Part shown: piece by piece, positions 1 through 5,516 of the stretch
Layout of the letters: each line of letters starts with the position of its first letter
Position numbering within the stretch: position 1 is the stretch's first letter
IMG/VR virus record: IMGVR_UViG_3300042474_000198
Coordinates: 1 to 21,633 of that record
DNA length: 21,633 bases
Strand: one strand, 5' to 3'
Origin: a virus
Notes under the pieces: model-generated
The model's input: the letters and a program-made list of their open reading frames with translations, nothing else
What the model was told of the DNA's origin: nothing
Databases searched by the model: none
Made by a program: the position numbers and the translations under genes

Positions 1-1797
1 TTGTCAGAATACTATTTTAATACTTTTGATGTTACAATAGATCAAAGTTGTAAAAATCAAAACAGATTAAGATATATTTCTTTTGATCCTGATTTATTTC
101 AAAATTTAAAATCAAATAAATTTATTGCTAAAAACACAAAGAAATTTATAGAGCCAAAAAATATAAATTTTGTTTATGTTGAAGATGACTTTCAAAATAT
201 TTTACAACAGATAAAAGATAGATCAATTGATTTATGCAATGAAGACTATGTAAAATATGTTCGTATTGGAATGTCTTTAGCATCTAAGTTTGGTTTACAA
301 GGTGCTGAGTACTTTCATTTTATTTGTTCGTACGGTGGAAAGTATAATGAAAAAAGAGCCGAAAAAGATTATCAAGGTTTTTGTAGAAATCAATCCAAAA
401 TTTCAATAGGTACTTTTTACTTCTATTGTAAAGAACATGGTATATCTATTTATTCAGAACGTACAAAAAAAATAATTGATAGAGTAGCAATAGCAAAAGT
501 ACAAGGTACTCCAATATTAGATTCAATCGTTTCTAATTTAAAAACTGCGAATGAAATAGAAGCTAATGAAAATGATAAAAAACTTATTCAGGAATTAATT
601 AATTCAAAAATAGATTTTTCAAAAGAAGCTAATTCTAATTTAACAGAAATTGAACAAATAGAAAAATTCATTATAGATAACTTCAATCCTAAAATTGATG
701 TAATTACAAATATTACTTATATTTTAGATAACGTACATTTAACAGATACTGAAATAAACGATATTTATTTAAGTGCTAAAAAGAATTTAGAATTTAATAT
801 ATCAAAAGACGATATTCGTTCTGTAATCAATTCAAATCGTATTACTAAGATAAATATACTTAAAGAGTTTTTAAATGAAAATAAAGGTACTGAAACTGGC
901 TTTATAGAAGAGTATGCTAATTGTGTTTATCCTCAAAATGAATTTAATTTATGGGCTTTTAAAAAATGGATAGTTGGAGCTTTACACAATTGGACCGCTC
1001 AAAAAGAAGAAAAATTAGTTTGTCCTTTAACTTTAGTTTTAACTGGTCAACAACATGGAACTGGAAAAACTTCTTTCCTTCGTAATATAATGCCTAACGA
1101 GTTAGATAAATATTTAGTTGAGGGTAAAATTAACGGAGCTGACAAAGATAGTACATACACTTTATGTAATTCTTTAATGGTTTTAGATGATGAATTCGGA
1201 GGTAAGGCTTTTAAAGATGTTAAAGAGTATAAATCTATTTCAGATATTAATATCGTTACGCAAAGAAGACCATACGAAAGAGAATCAAAAACATTTAAAA
1301 GACGTGCTATTCTTTGTGGTACAACAAACGAAATAGACATTTTAAAGGATGTTACAGGTAATCGTAGAATATTGCCTATAAACGTCGAAAAAATAGACTA
1401 TGATAGAATGTTACTAATAGATAAGAAAAAGTTAATCATAGAAGCCTACAATCTATTAAACGATGGTTTTGATTGGATAATAAGAAAGGAAGAAGATATC
1501 GAATATCTAAAAATAAATTCGGCTTCAAACGAAAATGTTTATCCAATTGAAGAAATATTTTTTAATCATTTTAAATTTGAAGCCGAAGGAAATTATACTT
1601 TTGAAAGAATTTTAAATCAGGGTGAAATTTTAGAACACTTAAATCAAGTGTCAATTATGAAGCCAACTAAGTATGATCTAAAAGAAATTTTTACTAAAAA
1701 TAAAATAGTATATCAAACTTATAGAGTACTAGGAAAAATTAAAAGTGGAGTTAAGTTGTTCTGTCATAATGGTTTAGACAATTCTATGCCGTTTTAA
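1..1797 (+). CDS. Primase-helicase: PriCT-2 domain plus VirE-type ATPase (5' partial)
   Basis: This is a replication protein that would prime and unwind phage DNA. Residues about 16-40 look like the tail end of a BT4734-like primase domain, cut by the window edge, so the TTG at base 1 is probably not the real start. Residues about 62-148 match the PriCT-2 helical domain (Y83, GxxLxxxxG-type core). Residues about 300-470 are a VirE-family P-loop ATPase: Walker A-like GQQHGTGKTS around G349-T357 with K356, Walker B-like LMVLDDEF with D396-D397-E398, a sensor-like CGTTNE near 440, and the TGNRR arginine motif (R455, R456) typical of VirE proteins. The C-terminal ~100 residues are probably a DNA-binding tail. 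The stop at 1795-1797 is followed by a non-coding repeat region. Domain assignment is confident; the exact enzymatic split between primase and helicase is inference. Confidence 0.85.
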   Translation: MSEYYFNTFDVTIDQSCKNQNRLRYISFDPDLFQNLKSNKFIAKNTKKFIEPKNINFVYVEDDFQNILQQIKDRSIDLCNEDYVKYVRIGMSLASKFGLQGAEYFHFICSYGGKYNEKRAEKDYQGFCRNQSKISIGTFYFYCKEHGISIYSERTKKIIDRVAIAKVQGTPILDSIVSNLKTANEIEANENDKKLIQELINSKIDFSKEANSNLTEIEQIEKFIIDNFNPKIDVITNITYILDNVHLTDTEINDIYLSAKKNLEFNISKDDIRSVINSNRITKINILKEFLNENKGTETGFIEEYANCVYPQNEFNLWAFKKWIVGALHNWTAQKEEKLVCPLTLVLTGQQHGTGKTSFLRNIMPNELDKYLVEGKINGADKDSTYTLCNSLMVLDDEFGGKAFKDVKEYKSISDINIVTQRRPYERESKTFKRRAILCGTTNEIDILKDVTGNRRILPINVEKIDYDRMLLIDKKKLIIEAYNLLNDGFDWIIRKEEDIEYLKINSASNENVYPIEEIFFNHFKFEAEGNYTFERILNQGEILEHLNQVSIMKPTKYDLKEIFTKNKIVYQTYRVLGKIKSGVKLFCHNGLDNSMPF

Positions 1798-1799
1798 AG

Positions 1800-1996
1800 T
1801 GTAATTTTGTAATTTAAGTGTAATCTGTTAAAAATTACACTTAAATTATTTTAAATCAATAAGTTAGACTACTTGTAATTTTGTAATTTAATATTTTATA
1901 ATTATAATAGGTAAGAGTAAAATAAATTATTGATTAAAATAAAAAAGTATAAATATTCTAAAAGAATTAATTAAAAAAAATAGATTACAAATTACA
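1800..1996. repeat. Cluster of TGTAATTT repeats, candidate origin or operator
   Basis: The 203-bp gap between the primase-helicase and the nuclease gene holds exact TGTAATTT at 1800, 1808, 1874 and 1882, and its reverse complement at 1832 and 1989. One-mismatch copies (TGTAATCT) lie at 1819 forward and 1982 reverse. The forward copies come in two back-to-back pairs inside an exact 18-bp direct repeat (1800-1817 and 1874-1891). Each direct repeat contains TAATTTTG (1802-1809, 1876-1883), which fits the Bacteroidota -7 box TAnnTTTG. I find no open frame here. Iteron-like origin, operator, or tandem promoters are all possible; which one is inference. Confidence 0.6.
1810..1848. terminator. 15-bp perfect inverted repeat, hairpin or bidirectional terminator candidate
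   Basis: Bases 1810-1824 and 1834-1848 are exact reverse complements (arm attacacttaaatta), with a 9-base loop. The hairpin begins 12 bases after the stop of the primase-helicase gene. It is AT-rich and lacks a run of T, so it is a poor intrinsic terminator. It could instead be an operator or a cruciform in an origin. It overlaps the TGTAATTT repeat cluster. Confidence 0.45.
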
Positions 1997-2000
1997 AACT

Positions 2001-2357
2001 ATGAAAATAACAACAGAAAATAAAATACAACAAGAAATTTATTTGTACTTCAAATTAAATTATTGTTTACCAAAACACAAAAATAGATGTATGATATTTT
2101 CAGTCCCGAACGATTCAAGTAATGCAGTAGAACAACAAAGAAAAGTTAATACTGGTTTATTGGCTGGTGTAAGCGATTTAATTATGTTTATTGGTACTGA
2201 TGTTTACTTTATCGAGATTAAAACATCTACTGGAAGACAAAGCGATAAACAAAAAGATTTTGAAAGTAGAGTAAATTTACTAGGACACAAATATTTTTTA
2301 GTTAGATCACTTGATGAATTCAAAAAAATACTTATATTTGCCGTAAATAAAATTTAA
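2001..2357 (+). CDS. VRR-NUC domain nuclease
   Basis: This 118-aa protein fits a stand-alone VRR-NUC nuclease of the PD-(D/E)xK superfamily, a type often carried by phages for processing branched DNA. The sequence shows GVSDLI (catalytic-type D59), then a strand with FIEIKT (E72, K74), then GRQSDKQ with Q84 on the following helix, in the right order and spacing. The size fits minimal phage VRR-NUC proteins. It starts at ATG 2001 after the leader 'acaaact', a start context used elsewhere in this window. It lies between the replication ATPase and an OB-fold protein, which supports a role in replication or recombination. Family assignment is strong from motifs; the substrate (Holliday junctions or flaps) is inferred from the family. 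Confidence 0.85.
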   Translation: MKITTENKIQQEIYLYFKLNYCLPKHKNRCMIFSVPNDSSNAVEQQRKVNTGLLAGVSDLIMFIGTDVYFIEIKTSTGRQSDKQKDFESRVNLLGHKYFLVRSLDEFKKILIFAVNKI

Positions 2358-2362
2358 AAGTT

Positions 2363-2638
2363 ATGAAAATTACAGGATCACTAAAAGTAAAAAAAGATAC
2401 TCAGGTAGTATCGGAAGCATTCTCAAAGCGAGAATTTGTCTTAACAGTTGTAGATGGTGCATTCTCGAATGACATCTTAATACAATTGACGAAGGATAAA
2501 GTAACATTGATTAACGATATTAATATCGGGGACTTGTTGGAAGTTGAGGTGAATTTATCGGGTAAATGTTGGGTGAATGCTGAAGGAGTTGAGAAGTATT
2601 TTAATAGTTTATCGGCATGGAAGATCACGAAGCTTTAA
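2363..2638 (+). CDS. DUF3127-like OB-fold protein, putative ssDNA-binding
   Basis: The 91-aa protein begins MKITGSLK, runs through alternating beta strands, and ends with SLSAWKITKL. This matches the pattern of DUF3127, a Bacteroidota family predicted to have an OB fold and often found beside phage replication genes. KREFVLTVV and DINIGDLLEVEVNLSG fit the second and fourth strands of that fold. A single-stranded DNA-binding role is inferred from fold and neighbours (primase-helicase, nuclease) and is not shown by the sequence alone. It starts 5 bases after the nuclease stop, and its 3' end overlaps the next small gene by 22 bases, so the genes are probably co-transcribed and translationally coupled. 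Confidence 0.75.
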   Translation: MKITGSLKVKKDTQVVSEAFSKREFVLTVVDGAFSNDILIQLTKDKVTLINDINIGDLLEVEVNLSGKCWVNAEGVEKYFNSLSAWKITKL

Positions 2639-2760
2639 AATTATTCGAGTTTTTTCTTTGGTTTAGAGAAAACGGGGATAAATATGTATGTCATCCAATT
2701 GAACATATGATTAAAATTTACTTAGATGAAAAATATAATAGCGAAATCAAAAACGACTGA
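2617..2760 (+). CDS. Small acidic protein, 47 aa, unknown
   Basis: A 47-codon open frame starts at ATG 2617, inside the end of the DUF3127-like gene, and stops at TGA 2758-2760, inside the start of the following gene (ATG 2726). It is the only frame that fills the space between those two genes. It reads MEDHEALKLFEFFLWFRENG and then a second amphipathic stretch ending in acidic and lysine residues. It is probably one compact helical domain. I recognise no family with known function. The nested overlaps at both ends are the same arrangement as the other small genes in this region, which supports it as real. Codon use is ordinary for the window. Confidence 0.65.
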   Translation: MEDHEALKLFEFFLWFRENGDKYVCHPIEHMIKIYLDEKYNSEIKND

Positions 2761-3403
2761 GTTGATTATACAAGTTACATATATGGATAAGCATATAACT
2801 AGAGGTCAAGTCTTAGTTGGCGATACATTTAACAAAGTAGGAAATATTGATTATTGGTCGACATCTACACTAGATATAAAAGGAAATATGAAAGTATTAT
2901 GTAAAAAGAATTATTTAGATTTTAAGAAGGGTGTAGAATATACATTTACAAAATCAAATGATAATTTTATAATTCAATTTGAGAATGGAGAATGGGTTTG
3001 TGATGATGAAAATAAAGTATTAGAGTACTTTGAAATATTAAAAATGGAAGAACCTAAAATAGTAAATAGCACTTCTTCAATATTAAAAGTTGAAGTTTTA
3101 AAAGAAAATACAAATTCATTTACAGGCAAGGTATTATATTCGCCAGGCTATTATAAAATTGGTGAAGTTTTAGAATGGGATTATAAAACTTTTAATTTTG
3201 ATAAAGATAATTCAAATATTCCTAAACACTACAATAACGACAACGGAAGTTTGTATAGTTTTGCAGAACAACATAGTCTTAATTCGTGGGAGTTTGATGC
3301 TATAAAGAGAATTGTAAGAAGTAGAAAGAAAGGTTCTTTTGAAGAAGATATTAAAAAAACAATAGTTGTTTTAGAACTTTATTTAAATGAATATAAAAAA
3401 TAA
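2726..3403 (+). CDS. DUF3310-like protein with duplicated N-terminal beta module
   Basis: The 225-aa product has two parts. Residues about 11-50 and 117-158 look like two copies of one beta-rich module: a V-x-V strand, then RGQVL or TGKVL, then NKVGNI or YKIGEV, then W and a T-x-(D/N)-(I/F) end. Residues 166-225 resemble DUF3310, a small phage domain: PKHYN (H168, Y169), a helix with DAIKRIVRSRKKG, and FEEDIKKTIVVLELYL, matching that family's 'IKYxxRxGxKG...EDLxKAxxYL' pattern. DUF3310 has no firmly known function; it is common among phage DNA metabolism genes. The gene starts inside the preceding small ORF and ends before the longest true intergenic space in the early region. The duplicated module is unassigned. 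Confidence 0.6.
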   Translation: MKNIIAKSKTTELIIQVTYMDKHITRGQVLVGDTFNKVGNIDYWSTSTLDIKGNMKVLCKKNYLDFKKGVEYTFTKSNDNFIIQFENGEWVCDDENKVLEYFEILKMEEPKIVNSTSSILKVEVLKENTNSFTGKVLYSPGYYKIGEVLEWDYKTFNFDKDNSNIPKHYNNDNGSLYSFAEQHSLNSWEFDAIKRIVRSRKKGSFEEDIKKTIVVLELYLNEYKK

Positions 3404-3407
3404 TTCG

Positions 3408-3415
3408 TATATTTG
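3408..3415 (+). promoter_or_regulatory. Candidate Bacteroidota -7 promoter box, TATATTTG
   Basis: TATATTTG fits the Bacteroidota sigma-A -7 consensus TAnnTTTG. A start point about 7 bases downstream would place the 5' end of the RNA right at the left arm of the inverted repeat at 3423. No good -33 TTG lies 17-23 bases upstream, so this is either a weak promoter or one recognised by a different sigma factor. Use of the site is inference. Confidence 0.45.
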
Positions 3416-3422
3416 TATGTGT

Positions 3423-3503
3423 AGAGTCGCACCTACTATTTAAAAAATTATTAGAAATCCAACTATGATAAGACGTGCGACTCTTTGATTAGTTGGTTTT
3501 TTT
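3423..3503 (+). ncRNA. Structured leader or small RNA: interleaved stems plus T-tract
   Basis: Arms agagtcgcac (3423-3432) and gtgcgactct (3475-3484) pair perfectly over 10 bp. A second pair, ccaacta (3459-3465) with tagttgg (3490-3496), pairs over 7 bp and is followed directly by seven T (3497-3503). The two stems interleave in the order A, B, A', B', so they form either an H-type pseudoknot or two alternative folds, one of them terminator-like. A candidate promoter box sits just upstream, and the homing endonuclease ATG is 4 bases after the T-run. I do not recognise a known RNA family. The pairing is directly visible; function as a small RNA, attenuator or translation control element is inference. 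Confidence 0.55.
3465..3488 (+). CDS. Possible seven-residue leader peptide (MIRRATL)
   Basis: ATG 3465 opens a frame of seven sense codons ending at TGA 3486-3488. Its start context 'ccaactATG' resembles start contexts elsewhere in the window ('caaactATG', 'aaactATG'). The frame covers the whole right arm of the first stem and its ATG overlaps the left arm of the second, so translating ribosomes would disrupt both. A frame this short can occur by chance; no protein evidence is possible from sequence. Confidence 0.3.
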   Translation: MIRRATL

Positions 3504-3507
3504 GTTT

Positions 3508-4146
3508 ATGGTAGGAATTTATAAGATTACAAGTCCAAGTGGTAAAATTTACATAGGTCAAAGTGTAGATATAGAAAGAAGATTTTCTATGTATAAAAGA
3601 TTACATCAATGTAAATTTCAACCAAAATTATATTATTCATTAAGAAAATACGGTACTGAAAATCATATTTTTGAAGTTATTGAAGATTGTGATATTGAAC
3701 TATTAAATGAAAGAGAAAGATATTATCAAGATTTTTATGATGTTTTAAACGGTGGTTTAAATTGTGTACTAACAAAAACAAAAGATAGGAGCGGAAAAGC
3801 AAGTATTGAAAGTAGAAAAAAAATGAGTAATGCACAAATTGAAAACTATAAGAATGGTTACGTACATCCATTATTAGGCAAGAAAGGATTAGAAAATAAA
3901 AATTTTGGTAGAAAAAGAACAAAAGAACAATGTGATAAAATAAAAAATGCACAAATTGAAAACTATAAGAATGGTAGATTAAAATATCCTTCAAGATTAG
4001 TTTTAGATTTAAATAATGGTATTTTTTACGATAGTGCAAGAGATTGTTACGATATTAATAGTTATTTAATTAAAACAAATGAAAGTTCATTTAGAAGAAA
4101 ATTAAGTGGATTTAGAAGAAATGATACAAATTTTATATATGCTTAA
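3508..4146 (+). CDS. GIY-YIG homing endonuclease with NUMOD3 repeats
   Basis: A 212-aa free-standing homing endonuclease. It begins MVGIYKITSPSGKIYIGQS, giving GIY (3-5) and YIG (15-17), followed by catalytic-type R24-R25 and E70 in LNERERYY, the usual order in the GIY-YIG nuclease domain (about 1-90). Residues about 98-155 contain NUMOD3-type DNA-binding repeats (KKMSNAQ, HPLLGKKG, NKNFGRK, KIKNAQ), and the C-terminus (VLDLNNGIFYDSARDCY...) resembles NUMOD1-type modules. I choose ATG 3508; the TTG at 3493 in the same frame lies in the terminator-like stem. The gene and its 104-bp leader interrupt an operon whose other genes abut or overlap, which suggests a mobile insertion. It is probably not essential for the phage. 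Its DNA target is unknown. Confidence 0.9.
   Translation: MVGIYKITSPSGKIYIGQSVDIERRFSMYKRLHQCKFQPKLYYSLRKYGTENHIFEVIEDCDIELLNERERYYQDFYDVLNGGLNCVLTKTKDRSGKASIESRKKMSNAQIENYKNGYVHPLLGKKGLENKNFGRKRTKEQCDKIKNAQIENYKNGRLKYPSRLVLDLNNGIFYDSARDCYDINSYLIKTNESSFRRKLSGFRRNDTNFIYA
3829..3975 (+). repeat. Two identical 30-bp direct repeats within the endonuclease gene
   Basis: Bases 3829-3858 and 3946-3975 are identical over 30 bp, from aatgcacaaattgaaa onward, and encode the same ten residues NAQIENYKNG twice in the NUMOD3 region. Their offset is 117 bp, a multiple of three, so recombination between them would remove or add 39 codons in frame. The exact identity suggests recent duplication or gene conversion of a DNA-binding module. 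Confidence 0.9.
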
Positions 4147-4149
4147 ACT

Positions 4150-4332
4150 ATGTTAATACAACCGATACTAGACCTACCGAATAGAAAGAACATAGTAACT
4201 AAGCATGGAACATTGTCAGACCTTCATAAAGTTGCGAAAGAATGGTATAGAAGCGAAAAAGACAGTGTGTTTATGCGAGAGTTTGTTATCTACATAGTGA
4301 ACAATTATAGTACATTTAAAACTAAGAAATGA
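4150..4332 (+). CDS. Small protein, 60 aa, unknown
   Basis: The 60-aa product starts 3 bases after the endonuclease stop, in the context 'cttaaactATG' that resembles other starts here. It is basic, has no signal peptide or membrane segment, and its second half (VAKEWYRSEKDSVFMREFV) looks like an amphipathic helix. I recognise no family. It ends in an ATGA overlap with the next tiny frame, so it belongs to the same co-translated string of small genes leading to the sigma-like factor. It is likely a small phage accessory or regulatory protein; no function can be supported. Confidence 0.6.
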   Translation: MLIQPILDLPNRKNIVTKHGTLSDLHKVAKEWYRSEKDSVFMREFVIYIVNNYSTFKTKK

Positions 4333-4427
4333 TAGTTGAAGTCTTCCAATGGATTGAATTAATTGTCTACCATGATATTAGATGTAAAAAATATGATTAT
4401 ATTTATGAATTGATATGCAACAATTAG
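4329..4427 (+). CDS. Very small ORF, 32 aa, translationally coupled
   Basis: ATG 4329 overlaps the TGA of the previous gene (ATGA), and the 32-codon frame ends at TAG 4425-4427, 12 bases inside the following gene, which starts at 4415. Without it, 82 bases between the two flanking genes would be unexplained. It reads MIVEVFQWIELIVYHDIRCK and then a tyrosine-rich end. It is too short to recognise and could be a chance frame. The coupled start and end, matching its neighbours, are the main support. Confidence 0.45.
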   Translation: MIVEVFQWIELIVYHDIRCKKYDYIYELICNN

Positions 4428-4618
4428 AAAGTAAAGTTAAGAAGCATATACCAGAAGCAATATTTGTAGATGGTAGATTGATTAGTCCATTACCTACAAT
4501 TAAAGTAGGGCATAGGATTGTAACTTTTCCTAACTATGTTGAACTGGCTTTTATTCGTTACGACTTTAAGACCGTTATTGAAGCAATGAAAAATAAGAAA
4601 ATAATTTTGAATTTATGA
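4415..4618 (+). CDS. Small basic protein, 67 aa, unknown
   Basis: The 67-aa product starts at ATG 4415, inside the end of the preceding micro-ORF, and ends in an ATGA overlap with the next small gene. It has a lysine-rich N-terminus (ESKVKKHIPEA), a beta-rich centre (IVTFPNYVELAFIRYDF) and a helical end rich in lysine. No family is recognised. It has no membrane segment or signal peptide. It belongs to the run of overlapping small genes before the sigma-like factor and is probably co-expressed with them. Confidence 0.6.
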   Translation: MQQLESKVKKHIPEAIFVDGRLISPLPTIKVGHRIVTFPNYVELAFIRYDFKTVIEAMKNKKIILNL

Positions 4619-4752
4619 CAAAGTACAGCAGGATAATTAAGAAAGAAAAGAAACAGTTACTTTACGGTAATTTCATCAATCACAAAATTAAAGAGATTGT
4701 TGGTATATCGTTTGAAATCTATTGTAAAGAATACATTAAAGCACTTGTATAA
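4615..4752 (+). CDS. Small basic protein, 45 aa, unknown
   Basis: This 45-codon frame runs from ATG 4615 (ATGA overlap with the previous stop) to TAA 4750-4752, whose last base is the first base of the next gene's ATG. It exactly fills the space between its neighbours. The first 15 residues are strongly basic (KYSRIIKKEKK), suggesting nucleic acid contact, and the rest is a mixed hydrophobic helix. I recognise no family. The precise one-base and four-base overlaps at both ends are good support for a real gene. Confidence 0.65.
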   Translation: MTKYSRIIKKEKKQLLYGNFINHKIKEIVGISFEIYCKEYIKALV

Positions 4753-5213
4753 TGACGATTCAGGACCTAACTAAACACCATAAGAAATGGATAAACATCG
4801 CTAAACAGTTTGGAGGGTGTGAAGATGAAGTCCAAGATATGTATATCAAACTAATTGAACTAAACAAAGATATTAATACGGCTTACGTTTGGTGTACTTT
4901 ACGTTCGATTTGCGTGGATAAAATAAGATTAGAAAGTAGATTTAAGAAAGTAGATTTAAACGACGTTAAAGAACTTGTAAGCGATGAAATTGATATTGAT
5001 AAATTCATTAAGTTTGAAGAAATACAAACACAAATTGAAAAGGTACGATACAAAACACACTATTCAGACGTTATAATACTAGATGCTTATTATAAGAAAG
5101 GTTTAACGATTCGAGGGATAGCGGCTAAGTTTAATATAGCACCTTCTACGGTAATGAGAAGTTTAAAAACAACTAAAGAAAAAATAAGAAATGAAATATT
5201 TGATATTAATTAA
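4752..5213 (+). CDS. Sigma-70-like (ECF-type) RNA polymerase sigma factor
   Basis: The 153-aa protein has the two-domain layout of a small sigma factor. Residues about 9-62 resemble region 2 (HHKKWINIAKQFGGCEDEVQ, then WCTLRSICVDKIR). Residues about 100-147 resemble region 4, with a helix-turn-helix in LTIRGIAAKFNIAPSTVMRSL. A long acidic linker (68-92) joins them. It is the last gene before the terminase genes. From that position I infer that it could redirect host polymerase to late phage promoters, though a helix-turn-helix protein that only resembles sigma, or a packaging-related DNA-binding protein, is possible. It overlaps the previous gene by one base. Downstream is an 18-base gap containing an AT-only hairpin. 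Confidence 0.7.
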   Translation: MTIQDLTKHHKKWINIAKQFGGCEDEVQDMYIKLIELNKDINTAYVWCTLRSICVDKIRLESRFKKVDLNDVKELVSDEIDIDKFIKFEEIQTQIEKVRYKTHYSDVIILDAYYKKGLTIRGIAAKFNIAPSTVMRSLKTTKEKIRNEIFDIN

Positions 5214-5232
5214 TTAATATTTTTATTAATTA
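5211..5232. other. AT-only hairpin between sigma-like gene and small terminase
   Basis: taattaata (5211-5219) and tattaatta (5224-5232) are exact reverse complements with a four-T loop. The hairpin spans the stop of one gene and the first base of the next start codon. It contains no G or C, so it is weak and may only reflect base composition. If formed in RNA it would cover the start of the small terminase gene. Confidence 0.3.
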
Positions 5233-5516
5233 TGGAAGATAAAAGAAAGAATAACGGAGGGCATAAGACAAATGGAGGACGTAAACCAATAGCAGATGAG
5301 CAAAAAACAAATGCTATTTTTATTGCTGCAATTAAACAAGTTAAGAATGTTGAAACAGATGATGAGGCAAGAATTGAAATGGCTAAAGATTTGTTAACTT
5401 TTGAACGTGGAAAAATATTTATTTCAGAGCATTTATTTGGTAAGGCAAAAGAAACAATTGAAAGTAATATTTCATTAAACGACTTTAGCATAAAAGACCT
5501 TGTTAACATTAAGTAA
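5232..5516 (+). CDS. Putative terminase small subunit
   Basis: The 94-aa protein directly precedes and overlaps the terminase large subunit gene, the usual place for the small subunit that recognises the packaging site. The N-terminus is glycine-, asparagine- and lysine-rich (KRKNNGGHKTNGGRKP), which suits a flexible DNA-binding arm, followed by a helical body and a C-terminal segment that could contact the large subunit. Similar short 'NGGRKP' N-termini occur in Bacteroidota phage proteins at this position. It is shorter than many small terminases and lacks a clear helix-turn-helix, so the call rests on context as much as sequence. Confidence 0.6.
   Translation: MEDKRKNNGGHKTNGGRKPIADEQKTNAIFIAAIKQVKNVETDDEARIEMAKDLLTFERGKIFISEHLFGKAKETIESNISLNDFSIKDLVNIK

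Noticed and set aside
3423-3503. A tRNA or tRNA-like gene in the structured leader.
   Set aside because: No GTTCRA T-loop, no CCA-type acceptor arrangement, and stem lengths and spacing do not fit a cloverleaf.
3493-3507. TTG 3493 as the start of the homing endonuclease.
   Set aside because: It lies within the B' arm and T-tract, and ATG 3508 starts exactly at the conserved MVGIYKI.
3677-4039. A 120-codon minus-strand frame inside the endonuclease gene.
   Set aside because: Tyr/Phe/Leu-rich low-complexity reverse reading of a Lys/Asn/Glu-rich gene with clear GIY-YIG and NUMOD3 motifs.
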